45,902 nt of DNA, from positions 1-45,902 of the IMG/VR virus record IMGVR_UViG_3300036846_000539; one strand, written 5' to 3'. A model generated the notes under the pieces. That model was not told where the DNA came from and searched no databases. It saw only the letters and a program-made list of their open reading frames with translations. The position numbers were made by a program, and so were the translations under genes. Every line of letters starts with the position of its first letter. Position 1 is the first letter of the stretch. This DNA comes from a virus. This document shows, one piece after another, positions 26,284 through 32,266 of this stretch.

Positions 26284-26311
26284 TTCCCCGGGTCTTCGCC
26301 CGAGGAGTTCC
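26284..26311 (-). repeat. Hairpin repeat d
   Basis: Minus-strand core CCTCGGGCGAAGACCCGGGG in a gene leader; its flanks GGAACT and GAACA match the 39-bp element. Confidence 0.8.
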
Positions 26312-26322
26312 GTTCACGGCAC

Positions 26323-26335
26323 GTTTGACTCAAAC
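26323..26335. repeat. Palindrome copy GTTTGACTCAAAC
   Basis: Gene junction, overlapping the stop of the 73-residue gene and 12 bases from a hairpin repeat. Confidence 0.9.
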
Positions 26336-26551
26336 AGGCGAATTTGCGCCTCGCGTCACCAGGAACCTATTCGGGACGACGCCGTTTGCCGATCCTTGCA
26401 TAACGTTAAGATCCATTGCCGGCTCTGCTCGTCCGACATTAGCTGGCACGGTCGCTGCGCGTGCCGCATTGGCCGAAAGCTGCGCAACAACTTGCGCAGA
26501 GTTGGCCTTATGAACCTTATCGTTGGTCGCGGCATCATTGTTCTGTGCCAT
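26330..26551 (-). CDS. Hypothetical 73-residue protein
   Basis: Ala/Asn/Val-rich, likely mostly helical or disordered (MAQNNDAATNDKVHKANSAQ). The 5' end overlaps the 3' end of the next upstream gene by 17 bases, suggesting coupling. The palindrome at 26323-26335 overlaps its stop. No family is recognised. Confidence 0.55.
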   Translation of the reverse strand: MAQNNDAATNDKVHKANSAQVVAQLSANAARAATVPANVGRAEPAMDLNVMQGSANGVVPNRFLVTRGANSPV

Positions 26552-26864
26552 TTCCGGCCTCCGCAGGCTGTGCAGCCTTGTCCCTGATCTCCTTGATCTT
26601 CTCCTTAGCTTGTTTGTCAGCGTCCTCCTGATCCAATTCGCTGTTCTCAGCCATCAAAGAAGCAGCCAAAGCAGCCTCTTCTGCTCGCAACTCAGCCGCT
26701 TCAGCCAACTTGTCTTGTGCCTCATTGTACGCTTTCACTTGCTGCTCACGGTCATAATCATACCGTCTCCGATCCGGCGTCGGCCCAGGATGCGGCTCTG
26801 GAATTACAACCGCAGGCTGTATTGGCTGTTCCGGCTCTACCATTTGTTGCTCTGTATCACTCAT
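26535..26864 (-). CDS. Charged coiled-coil hypothetical protein, first gene of the leftward operon
   Basis: A 109-residue protein with a Pro/Glu-rich N-terminus and a long charged helix (VKAYNEAQDKLAEAAELRAE). The start at 26864 has GGAGG five bases upstream; a longer form would begin inside the palindrome at 26886-26898 without a ribosome site. It is the first gene after the leftward promoters. A scaffold-like or regulatory role is conceivable but not shown. Confidence 0.6.
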   Translation of the reverse strand: MSDTEQQMVEPEQPIQPAVVIPEPHPGPTPDRRRYDYDREQQVKAYNEAQDKLAEAAELRAEEAALAASLMAENSELDQEDADKQAKEKIKEIRDKAAQPAEAGNGTEQ

Positions 26865-26885
26865 TTTCGCCTCCATCTCGACTCT

Positions 26886-26898
26886 GTTTGTCTCAAAC
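26886..26898. repeat. Palindrome copy GTTTGTCTCAAAC
   Basis: Leader of the first leftward gene; lacks the GANTC core. Confidence 0.8.
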
Positions 26899-26902
26899 AC
26901 TA

Positions 26903-26953
26903 ACCAAACTTGGTGGGGACCGAGTGCTTCCGCCGACTATAGACCCGGTCCCC
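26903..26953. repeat. Paired inverted repeats in the leftward leader
   Basis: ACCAAACTTGGT at 26903-26914 is followed by an 8-bp perfect stem GGGGACCG (26915-26922) / CGGTCCCC (26946-26953). Both lie in the untranslated leader of the leftward operon, downstream of the promoter at 27017-27045, and could form a leader hairpin or attenuator. Confidence 0.6.
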
Positions 26954-27003
26954 GTGCCAAAAGGAGTGAGGCGCTCACTGTGGGCGAAGCACCTGCAAAC
27001 TCC

Positions 27004-27017
27004 CATTTGACACCAAA
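27004..27017. promoter_or_regulatory. Operator-like inverted repeat at the leftward start site
   Basis: ATTTGACACCAAAT is a degenerate relative of the 13-bp palindrome. It lies where transcription from the 27017-27045 promoter would begin, a position suited to repressor binding. Function is inferred. Confidence 0.4.
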
Positions 27018-27045
27018 TTGTAGCACAAAAGGAGAACGTTGTCAA
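27017..27045 (-). promoter_or_regulatory. Sigma70-type promoter, leftward
   Basis: On the minus strand: TTGACA (27040-27045), a 17-bp spacer and TACAAT (27017-27022). It faces the structural operon. The -35 region and upstream bases (TTGTCAAGCACTATTTT on the plus strand) are repeated at the second promoter. Confidence 0.8.
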
Positions 27046-27060
27046 GCACTATTTTTGGTT

Positions 27061-27133
27061 GTATATCACTTATTTTTCATTCGTATATCACTGTAGGAAT
27101 ATCGTCAATTACTAGGAATATTGTCCGTCAATT
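27061..27133. repeat. Two families of paired direct repeats upstream of the leftward promoter
   Basis: GTATATCACT occurs at 27061-27070 and 27083-27092, a 22-bp spacing (about two helical turns). TAGGAATAT-GTC-CAATT type repeats follow at 27094-27110 and 27113-27133. The AT-rich spaced sites look like binding sites for a regulator of early transcription or replication. Confidence 0.55.
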
Positions 27134-27175
27134 GATATCAGCCGCCTGAGGCACATAGCCCCGATGCGTCCTACT

Positions 27176-27188
27176 GTTTGACACACAC
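27176..27188. repeat. Degenerate palindrome GTTTGACACACAC
   Basis: Between the two leftward promoters; lacks the GANTC core. Confidence 0.6.
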
Positions 27189-27327
27189 ACGCGTACTATG
27201 TGGAACGTATCATGAACATCCCAATGTGCCGGCTGTCGCCGTCACAATGTGCTGATTCACGATCCGTTCCATGCGCACCACACCACACCGCTCGCTTGCC
27301 CCCCTGACTTCGTAAGATTATCCGCCC

Positions 27328-27356
27328 AGTATATCATAAGATTTGTCGTTTGTCAA
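27328..27356 (-). promoter_or_regulatory. Second sigma70-type promoter, leftward
   Basis: On the minus strand: TTGACA (27351-27356), a 17-bp spacer and TATACT (27328-27333). It shares a 17-base -35 block with the promoter 310 bp away. Together they would drive the left arm. Confidence 0.8.
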
Positions 27357-27533
27357 GCACTATTTTCACCATCCACCTGCGGCATATTGTCGCACCCTGA
27401 CCACCTCACATCCCCGCGAGGGGATCCTTTCCCACACGCATAGAGTGTTACAACCTGCGAATACAACCTGCCGAGCGCGTCCGCTGACGCACCCAGTACG
27501 CATTTGTTCTCCTTCTGTTCCACCGGGATAGGA

Positions 27534-27576
27534 TACGTGAATGCATCCCGCCGCAGGCACGGAATACATTCACGTA
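27534..27576. repeat. 13-bp imperfect inverted repeat
   Basis: TACGTGAATGCAT (27534-27546) pairs with ATACATTCACGTA (27564-27576) with one mismatch, around a 17-base GC-rich loop containing CCGCAGGCAC, a decamer seen again near 27930. Confidence 0.7.
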
Positions 27577-27617
27577 CCAATTCCACCCCTCACGTACCCC
27601 TCGCACATAGGATTATT

Positions 27618-27716
27618 CCTATACAACTCCTATACAACTCCTACACAACTCCTACACAACTCCTACACAACTCCTACACAACTCCTACACAATTCCTATA
27701 CAATTCCTATACAATC
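27618..27716. repeat. Nine tandem 11-bp repeats (iteron-like array)
   Basis: Units follow CCTAYACAAYT and are exactly 11 bp: CCTATACAACT twice, CCTACACAACT four times, then CCTACACAATT, CCTATACAATT and CCTATACAATC. The outer units are more AT rich. The array ends five bases before a GTTTGAGTCAAAC palindrome. One repeat per helical turn is typical of iterons or a cooperative binding array. Confidence 0.85.
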
Positions 27717-27721
27717 CATGT

Positions 27722-27734
27722 GTTTGAGTCAAAC
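27722..27734. repeat. Palindrome copy GTTTGAGTCAAAC
   Basis: Five bases after the 11-bp repeat array. Confidence 0.9.
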
Positions 27735-27807
27735 ACGCATGTGGCACACACTGCATACGCTGCATACGCTGCGTATTCCAATACCACTTTCACGCCGTCG
27801 AGGTACG

Positions 27808-27826
27808 CCCCCCCCCAGCCCCCCCC
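27808..27826. repeat. Two long C runs
   Basis: C9 and C8 separated by AG. Such runs are prone to slippage and to quadruplex formation on the opposite strand. Run length here could be unreliable in any assembly. Confidence 0.6.
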
Positions 27827-27880
27827 TAGGAGTAGGACTACTAAAGGGGCAAGTTTGGAAAACGGGGCGGAGGGTGACCG

Positions 27881-27896
27881 GCCTATAGGGATAGGC
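27881..27896. repeat. Perfect short hairpin GCCTAT/ATAGGC
   Basis: GCCTATAGGGATAGGC forms a perfect 6-bp stem with a four-base loop in the untranscribed or leader region. Its function is unknown. Confidence 0.6.
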
Positions 27897-28018
27897 CACA
27901 AATAGCACACAACAGGACTATTCCGCGCCGCAGGCACTGAATAGGCATAGGACTGCGCATACGAAATAGGTAGGAATTGTGAAAATGGTTTGTAAATCGT
28001 GTTTTGAAAGGAGGGTTT

Positions 28019-28132
28019 TTGGCGAAATCGGTGTTTGAGTCAAATACGAAAAAGTGCCTGTCGGCGCGCATCGTGATAGGCCTCCGCAGGAATATGCACC
28101 GATTCGATAGGAAAATGCCGCTGTGGCGATAG
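28019..28132 (+). CDS. Possible 37-residue basic peptide
   Basis: A TTG start four bases after a strong AAAGGAGG opens a frame MAKSVFESNTKKCLSARIVI, continuing GLRRNMHRFDRKMPLWR. The frame runs through the palindrome at 28033-28045 (FESN). It is rich in Lys/Arg and has no recognised family. Only the ribosome site argues for it; no promoter was seen nearby. Confidence 0.3.
   Translation: MAKSVFESNTKKCLSARIVIGLRRNMHRFDRKMPLWR
28033..28045. repeat. Palindrome copy GTTTGAGTCAAAT
   Basis: Within the possible 37-residue gene. Confidence 0.85.
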
Positions 28133-28164
28133 GACGGTCCCGCAGGAGGGTGAGTGTAAGGGTA

Positions 28165-28202
28165 GGGATAGGACTTCCGTGCCTAGCGGCGAGTCCTATC
28201 CC
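28165..28202. repeat. Perfect 11-bp inverted repeat with 16-base loop
   Basis: GGGATAGGACT (28165-28175) pairs exactly with AGTCCTATCCC (28192-28202). The arms contain the GATAGGA heptamer scattered through this region. It could be a cruciform or operator. Confidence 0.75.
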
Positions 28203-28242
28203 GGTGTAGGAGAGCGACTTTCCCCACCCGCTCGCCTTTTGC

Positions 28243-28255
28243 GTGTGAGTCAAAC
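28243..28255. repeat. Palindrome copy GTGTGAGTCAAAC
   Basis: Immediately before the 19-bp direct repeat pair. Confidence 0.9.
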
Positions 28256-28295
28256 ACGTTCTTGTGATCGGCTGTCACGTTCTTGTGATCGGCTG
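28256..28295. repeat. 19-bp direct repeat, 21-bp period
   Basis: ACGTTCTTGTGATCGGCTG occurs at 28256-28274 and 28277-28295, exactly two helical turns apart, starting at the end of the palindrome copy at 28243-28255. The spacing suggests tandem protein binding on one DNA face. Confidence 0.75.
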
Positions 28296-28310
28296 CGACA
28301 GCCTGCCGCA

Positions 28311-28324
28311 TATCAATTTTGATA
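28311..28324. promoter_or_regulatory. Operator-like palindrome TATCAATTTTGATA
   Basis: A perfect 6-2-6 inverted repeat. It resembles TATCAAATATGATA inside the promoter at 31633-31662, so both may bind the same early regulator. Confidence 0.45.
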
Positions 28325-28530
28325 GCAGTGTGCCATCTTGGGGTCGTGCATCGCATATAGCGGTGCGGTGTCCCCAGCGGTCGCGGGCTTCCATACCCCG
28401 CGTGCGGTCCGGTGTGAACCCGTGATCCCAGCAAGCCGTACGGTCGCCCTGGTCGCGCCGTGACAGGCCCGAATAGCAGCCTATGCCATTGTGGGGCGGA
28501 TATTCCCCGCAATGGCCACGCATAACAGCT

Positions 28531-28639
28531 TTGCACCCTGCGAGGCTGCGGTTCCCAATTTCAGGCCTCTGTCAATGTACACGCTTTAGGCAAGAGACAT
28601 GATGGCAGACACGGGACACCGCAGCCTCGCAGGGTGCAA
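28531..28639. repeat. Perfect 22-bp inverted repeat with 65-bp spacer
   Basis: The left arm 28531-28552 (TTGCACCCTG...) is the exact reverse complement of 28618-28639 (...CAGGGTGCAA). It lies just upstream of the first rightward gene, whose Shine-Dalgarno begins seven bases after the right arm. It could fold in the leader RNA or act as a DNA site. A longer open frame crossing the right arm is judged not to be the gene start. Confidence 0.8.
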
Positions 28640-28655
28640 GGCAACGGAGTGCAGA

Positions 28656-29138
28656 ATGTTGAATGTGGTGCAGCTACAGAAGCAGACTGACAGTGCAGTT
28701 AGAGTGAAGCGGTCCGCCAAGCGCAAAGGGAAGGCGCTGACGCGGCAAGCTGCAACGGCGTGCGGCATAGGGCTTGTGGTAATGACGCTCACAGCGTTGT
28801 CTTTAAGCCATTTGGCGCACGGTATCGAGATTGTCACCGCCTCGCCCGGCTGGCAATCATGGGCGATGGCGATTGGTGTTGACTTGGGCTTCGTCGCGCT
28901 CGAACTGGCGATGGTAATGGCCAGCGATAAGCTACGGAAGCAGGTTGCGAGGCTCGCAAATCCTGCGATTATCGGAACGCTAAGCGGTAGTGCGGCATTG
29001 AACGCTTTCGCGTTTGTCGCAGGTGCAAGCGGTATCGGGCAGCAAATCGCGGCGGTGACAATGGGCGTTGCAATTCCAGGCCTGATTTACGCTCTGACGA
29101 AAGTTGGGGCGGCGATTTACTTGGATTGCAGTAAATGA
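28656..29138 (+). CDS. Polytopic membrane protein, first rightward gene
   Basis: A 160-residue protein: a basic N-terminus (VKRSAKRKGKALTRQ), then about four hydrophobic segments near residues 33-53 (CGIGLVVMTLTALSLSHL), 66-90, 100-122 and 125-152. The ATG at 28656 has GGAG six bases upstream. The family is not recognised; a membrane role (superinfection exclusion, lysis or transport) is possible. The stop overlaps the next small gene (ATGA). Confidence 0.6.
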   Translation: MLNVVQLQKQTDSAVRVKRSAKRKGKALTRQAATACGIGLVVMTLTALSLSHLAHGIEIVTASPGWQSWAMAIGVDLGFVALELAMVMASDKLRKQVARLANPAIIGTLSGSAALNAFAFVAGASGIGQQIAAVTMGVAIPGLIYALTKVGAAIYLDCSK

Positions 29139-29215
29139 TGACGGTGTTAAGTGTCGCTTTGGCGGTCGTGCTTACGGCCGTCCTAGGCGAGGTGTATCGA
29201 ATAGTTTATTGGTGA
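29135..29215 (+). CDS. Possible 26-residue single-TM peptide
   Basis: ATG overlaps the previous TGA. The frame reads MMTVLSVALAVVLTAVLGEV then YRIVYW, almost one membrane helix. Coupling to the upstream membrane protein gene supports it; size and lack of its own ribosome site weigh against. Confidence 0.4.
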   Translation: MMTVLSVALAVVLTAVLGEVYRIVYW

Positions 29216-29264
29216 ACAACGCGTGGCCATTGCGGGCAATATCGCCCAATCGGAGTGTAAAACT

Positions 29265-29621
29265 ATGACTATGTTCAAGACCGTGTTGCTTTCGACTGTG
29301 TTGCTTGTTTCGGCCGGTGTGGCCGGTGCGCAAGAAGCGTCGCCTAGTGTGCCATCGATTGCTCATATTCCTGCGGTCGATAATGCCGTACAGAGCGCTG
29401 CGCCGTCGTGGCAAGCGGTTTGCGGCTATAAGTGGCGTCAGTATCGTGGAGCGACCGGCGCGGCTGGCAGGGACGCATACTTGGCGTTCATGCGAACCCC
29501 ATCCGTAGAGGGCGGGTGTGGCGCTGGCGAAACTGTCCGTACGCGGCCGGTTGCTGCAAAGCCTGGGGATGACAAGATACAGGCTTACATTGCCGCGCAA
29601 GCTGCGAAGGTGACCAAGTGA
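29265..29621 (+). CDS. Small secreted (periplasmic) protein
   Basis: A 118-residue protein with a signal peptide MTMFKTVLLSTVLLVSAGVA, likely cut after AGA. The mature part has two cysteines (VCGYKW, GGCGAG) that may form a disulfide, and a conserved-looking WRQYRG segment. CGGAG is nine bases before this ATG; the longer upstream frame has no signal or ribosome site. No family recognised. Confidence 0.6.
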   Translation: MTMFKTVLLSTVLLVSAGVAGAQEASPSVPSIAHIPAVDNAVQSAAPSWQAVCGYKWRQYRGATGAAGRDAYLAFMRTPSVEGGCGAGETVRTRPVAAKPGDDKIQAYIAAQAAKVTK

Positions 29622-29875
29622 TGGACGACAAAGAAAGGGCCATATTGATAATCAAGGCCTTGGCCGACGCAATTGTGGAAACGCTTGTAGAGGCTGAAAA
29701 TTCGTCGCTTGGCGGCATACCGACAGGGCATTTGTATGCCGTGCTAATGGGCCAAGTGAGCTTAAACACGTTCCAAGCGATTATGAACGCCTTGGAGCGC
29801 TCGGGCCGTGTAGCTAAGATCGGTCCGCACTTGTACGCTGCGGGTAAGAACGCGCAGCGGCCGTTGAAGCAATAG
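29621..29875 (+). CDS. Winged-helix-like small protein
   Basis: An 84-residue protein. The segment LGGIPTGHLYAVLMGQVSLN followed by FQAIMNALERSGRVAKIGPHLYAAG fits a winged-helix fold, with helix-turn-helix and a beta wing ending in GPHLY. A regulator role is inferred. The ATG overlaps the upstream TGA (TGATG). Confidence 0.6.
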   Translation: MDDKERAILIIKALADAIVETLVEAENSSLGGIPTGHLYAVLMGQVSLNTFQAIMNALERSGRVAKIGPHLYAAGKNAQRPLKQ

Positions 29876-29880
29876 ACGGA

Positions 29881-29914
29881 AAAGCGGCGTGACGCATGAG
29901 CGTTGCGCCGCTTT
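29881..29914 (+). terminator. Terminator-like hairpin
   Basis: AAAGCGGCG (29881-29889) pairs with CGCCGCTTT (29906-29914), with an inner ACGC/GCGT extension. Only three U residues follow, so termination strength is doubtful. Confidence 0.45.
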
Positions 29915-29978
29915 GGCCTGTTGCTGAAAGGCAAAAGGGCCGGCCCCGGACGGTTTCTGATCCTGGGGTGCGACACTA

Positions 29979-29991
29979 TGTCACAGTGACA
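29979..29991. promoter_or_regulatory. Perfect palindrome TGTCACAGTGACA
   Basis: A 13-bp perfect inverted repeat about 79 bp upstream of the 383-residue protein gene, in an otherwise empty 194-bp gap. It looks like an operator. Its core differs from GTTTGANTCAAAC. Confidence 0.5.
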
Positions 29992-30069
29992 AATGTGCAA
30001 CAGTGTGGCACAATTGATACGTTGTCTGTATTCCGCCGACAACGGGCTTAACGTGGAAAGGTTCCTACA

Positions 30070-31221
30070 ATGGCAAAGAATAGTAAAAGGATAGTTGCGA
30101 CTACTAGCAAAGTGCAAGACTTAGCGGTCTTGCGCACTAGGGCAAGCGGGACAAACCCGCGAGCGCTTGGCACTAATCCTCGCACGGTCGCGGCGAAGGC
30201 AGCGGCGAAAGGCTCGACAATGCTTAGCGACCCGCCGAAAGGTAGGGCCGAGACAGCGGCCGAGAAGGCTGCCAACGCGACGACGAGCGGCATTGTGCAA
30301 ATTAAGAAAAGCGCATTGTCGATCGATGTGGGACCACGCGTAATCGCCGAAATGTTCGGTGATTACTCGCGAATAAGTGACTTGGTTGAAGAGACGCACA
30401 AGCTCGAAAGCGCTGCAAACGAGAAGCGTTACTATCTACAGGCCGATCTTACGATGGCAATTGTTAAAGCGGCTAAAGCGGACGACAGTATAGACTTGTC
30501 TGTGTCGTTTACTGGTGACAAGAAGGCAATTACTAATCTTAATGACCAGATCGGCATTGCGCTTGGTTTTCGAGAAAGCGTCGGTGTTAAAGACAAGACT
30601 GGTGTTGAGTTTCAGCGTGTCGAGTATGCGCGTGCCGTGAAGGACTATTTTCCGATGACCGGTGAGGACAAAGAAACCCGAACTTATCAGAGGAAAAACA
30701 CCTTCCGCGGCAACTTTCTAACTCGACTGAAGCAGTGCGTGCAAGCGGCCCATGCCATCATAGAAGAGGGCATGGACGCCAAAATCGACCCGAAAGCTAG
30801 AACGCTCTTGTTGTCCGGTCCTGCGGTGCGAAAGCACTTTGGGCAGGATAGGGTGTTGCTGAACGAAAAGCGTACCATCGGTGAGGGCGACGGGAAAGTG
30901 GAACTGGCTGCAAAGCCTAGCTTTACGGAAATTGCCAGCATAGGCGGTGCACTAGCAGGTGTACAGCCTGCGGAAGGCGCTGGTGGCGTTCACCACAGAG
31001 GCAAGCAAGCTGGAACGGTAGGCGGTACACTGGTCAAAGAAGCGGCTAAGGCCGTCGAAGCGACCAAGACGCCTACGGGCAAGGAGAGCGTAGCGGACGC
31101 AATTGTGAAGATTTGCGAGATGCTACGTCGGTCCTTGGATAACGCTAAAGAGTTGTCTAAGGCTGCAATCGAAGCGCTTGAAGAGGTACAGAACGCAATC
31201 GAGGTTCGATTGGCGAACTAA
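30070..31221 (+). CDS. Hypothetical early protein, 383 residues
   Basis: A basic, Thr/Ala-rich N-terminus with a short repeat (GTNPRALGTNPR), then a helical central region (VIAEMFGDYSRISDLVEETH onward) and a long helical C-terminus (VADAIVKICEMLRRSLDNAK). Weak GGAAAGG lies before the ATG. It is followed by a hairpin repeat and a terminator, so it closes a transcription unit. No domain is recognised. The basic head and helical body would fit a DNA-associated protein, unproven. Confidence 0.65.
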   Translation: MAKNSKRIVATTSKVQDLAVLRTRASGTNPRALGTNPRTVAAKAAAKGSTMLSDPPKGRAETAAEKAANATTSGIVQIKKSALSIDVGPRVIAEMFGDYSRISDLVEETHKLESAANEKRYYLQADLTMAIVKAAKADDSIDLSVSFTGDKKAITNLNDQIGIALGFRESVGVKDKTGVEFQRVEYARAVKDYFPMTGEDKETRTYQRKNTFRGNFLTRLKQCVQAAHAIIEEGMDAKIDPKARTLLLSGPAVRKHFGQDRVLLNEKRTIGEGDGKVELAAKPSFTEIASIGGALAGVQPAEGAGGVHHRGKQAGTVGGTLVKEAAKAVEATKTPTGKESVADAIVKICEMLRRSLDNAKELSKAAIEALEEVQNAIEVRLAN

Positions 31222-31225
31222 GAAG

Positions 31226-31255
31226 GCTTGTCCTCGAGCGAAGATCCGGGAAGTG
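31226..31255 (+). repeat. Hairpin repeat e
   Basis: CCTCGAGCGAAGATCCGGG, with an A-T pair replacing G-C; four bases after the 383-residue gene stop. Confidence 0.75.
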
Positions 31256-31258
31256 TGA

Positions 31259-31297
31259 AGGCCGCATCGGTGGAAACATCGATGCGGCCTATTTTTG
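31259..31297 (+). terminator. Rho-independent terminator
   Basis: An 11-bp perfect stem AGGCCGCATCG (31259-31269) / CGATGCGGCCT (31280-31290), ten-base loop, then ATTTTTG. It ends the unit carrying the 383-residue protein gene. Confidence 0.85.
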
Positions 31298-31298
31298 T

Positions 31299-31311
31299 GT
31301 TTGAGTCAAAC
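31299..31311. repeat. Palindrome copy GTTTGAGTCAAAC
   Basis: Follows the terminator T run, upstream of the single-TM gene. Confidence 0.9.
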
Positions 31312-31339
31312 GGTTAGGCGGGGAAAGGAGTGCAACAAG

Positions 31340-31480
31340 ATGGAATATGTGTTCATGTTAGCTATGGCCTTGTTCGCAATGGCTATGGATAGCGCTTTTA
31401 GTGCTGGATATCGTAGGCGGGAGGAGGATGAATATCGAGAGCGGCAGGAAAAGAGTAGGAAAAAGCTGATAGCGGAATAG
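31340..31480 (+). CDS. Small single-TM protein with charged tail
   Basis: A 46-residue protein MEYVFMLAMALFAMAMDSAF followed by a strongly charged helix (RREEDEYRERQEKSRKK). AAAGGAGTGCA lies nine bases before the ATG, a leader shared with other right-arm genes. It sits alone between two terminators, so a promoter should lie in or after the first one. Function unknown. Confidence 0.55.
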   Translation: MEYVFMLAMALFAMAMDSAFSAGYRRREEDEYRERQEKSRKKLIAE

Positions 31481-31484
31481 GACA

Positions 31485-31516
31485 GGGGCTGGCATGCGGG
31501 CCAGCCCCTTTTTTTT
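31485..31516 (+). terminator. Strong rho-independent terminator
   Basis: GGGGCTGGC (31485-31493) / GCCAGCCCC (31500-31508) with a six-base loop followed by eight Ts. Confidence 0.92.
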
Positions 31517-31536
31517 GTCCTCATGGCGGCCCGGGA

Positions 31537-31590
31537 TTAGCACAGGCGCACAGAACCGAGCGAATTTAGCACAGGCGCACATAACCGAGC
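31537..31590. repeat. 25-bp direct repeat upstream of the rightward promoter
   Basis: TTAGCACAGGCGCACA-AACCGAGC occurs at 31537-31561 and 31566-31590 with one mismatch, period 29 bp, ending 43 bp before the -35 box. Probably regulator-binding sites. Confidence 0.75.
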
Positions 31591-31632
31591 ATGGATGCGA
31601 CAATATGCCGCATATAGTTGTGTCGATTTTGC

Positions 31633-31662
31633 TTGACAAATTGCTATCAAATATGATATAAT
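31633..31662 (+). promoter_or_regulatory. Consensus sigma70 promoter, rightward, with overlapping operator-like palindrome
   Basis: TTGACA (31633-31638), 18-bp spacer, TATAAT (31657-31662). TATCAAATATGATA (31645-31658) overlaps the spacer and the -10 box and is symmetric, ideal for repression. A close relative is at 28311-28324. Confidence 0.85.
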
Positions 31663-31727
31663 TGGGCGTTTGTTTAGACAGGAAGCGGTGGGCATAGCCT
31701 GCCCCGGACTTGATGCCTGCGGAGCCT

Positions 31728-31740
31728 GTTTGAGTCAAAC
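31728..31740. repeat. Palindrome copy GTTTGAGTCAAAC
   Basis: About 60 bases downstream of the expected start of the rightward promoter. Confidence 0.9.
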
Positions 31741-31794
31741 AGCCGGCCGGATCGCGATGCGGTCCGGCCTCGCACCAACAGGAGTGCAAACAAG

Positions 31795-32133
31795 ATGACA
31801 CTACATCCGTACACAGAGCGTGATGCTCAAGAGAAGGCACGTAGAGATCGCGCAATGAATGTGAGTGTGGCCAGTATTCAGATGGGGAGATTGGAGCACA
31901 CTTTTAACAGAACGAAAAAGGTCGATCACACCATATTCCAGAGATTAATACAGACGCTCTTGAAGATTGGTGGACACATTCCAATGTCGCAAGAGCGTGC
32001 GGAAAACCTTAAGTATAAGCTGCAAGGTGCAGTTACCGGTGATGGACAATGCACAGTGCAAGTGGAAAGCGGCCGCATCTACGTCGAAGGGTATTTCAGC
32101 CTGAATAAGCTGAAGGATGGAATGCTCTGGTAA
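31795..32133 (+). CDS. Hypothetical 112-residue protein
   Basis: First gene after the strong rightward promoter. Basic helical N-terminus, then HTIFQRLIQTLLKIGGHIPM and a beta-like end (CTVQVESGRIYVEGYFSLNK). AGGAGTGCA leads the ATG by ten bases. It is followed by a terminator-like hairpin. No family is recognised; probably an early gene. Confidence 0.6.
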   Translation: MTLHPYTERDAQEKARRDRAMNVSVASIQMGRLEHTFNRTKKVDHTIFQRLIQTLLKIGGHIPMSQERAENLKYKLQGAVTGDGQCTVQVESGRIYVEGYFSLNKLKDGMLW

Positions 32134-32138
32134 AGATC

Positions 32139-32204
32139 GGGCAGGGACAAACTTGGAAAGGAAGCTGCGAGTTCGACCCAACTCTGAGCCCTGCCCAACT
32201 TTTG
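32139..32204 (+). terminator. Terminator-like long hairpin
   Basis: GGGCAGGG (32139-32146) / CCCTGCCC (32189-32196), with an inner GAGTT/AACTC stem, followed by AACTTTTG. It sits directly before the 39-bp element. Confidence 0.65.
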
Positions 32205-32205
32205 T

Positions 32206-32244
32206 GTTTGAGTGGAACTCCTCCGGCTTGACCGGGGGACAAAC
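32206..32244 (+). repeat. 39-bp element, copy 1
   Basis: Begins GTTTGAGTGGAACTCC and ends CCGGGGGACAAAC. It is the exact reverse complement of 34571-34609. The outer parts resemble the two halves of the 13-bp palindrome; the inner part matches the hairpin repeat family (GGAACTCCTC...GGGGA). It lies in the leader of the zinc-finger-like protein gene. Confidence 0.85.
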
Positions 32245-32266
32245 AGCAAGTAAAGGAGTGCAGAAT

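Larger units (their letters stand above)
26865..28655. other. Central gene-poor control region (candidate origin and early regulation)
   Basis: About 1.8 kb between the leftward and rightward arms. It holds two leftward sigma70 promoters, AT-rich direct repeats, a nine-unit 11-bp array, seven hairpins or inverted repeats, several full or partial GTTTGANTCAAAC palindromes, and GATAGGA-type heptamers at 27527, 28106, 28128 and 28167. Apart from one doubtful 37-codon gene at 28019-28132, no convincing protein gene is seen. Repeats plus divergent arms make it the best replication-origin candidate in the window. Confidence 0.7.
31481..31794. other. Non-coding promoter segment
   Basis: A 314-bp gap containing a terminator, a 25-bp direct repeat, a consensus sigma70 promoter with an internal palindrome, a GTTTGAGTCAAAC copy in the leader and a GGCCGGA/TCCGGCC hairpin (about 31743-31768). 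No protein gene is seen. Confidence 0.75.

Noticed and set aside
27618-27716. CRISPR-like array
   Set aside because: The 11-bp units are directly contiguous with no unique spacers, so it is a tandem repeat array and not a CRISPR.
26886-28255. Phage RNA-polymerase promoters at the palindrome copies
   Set aside because: No phage RNA polymerase gene was found, the sites are symmetric, and many lie inside genes; sigma70 promoters explain transcription better.
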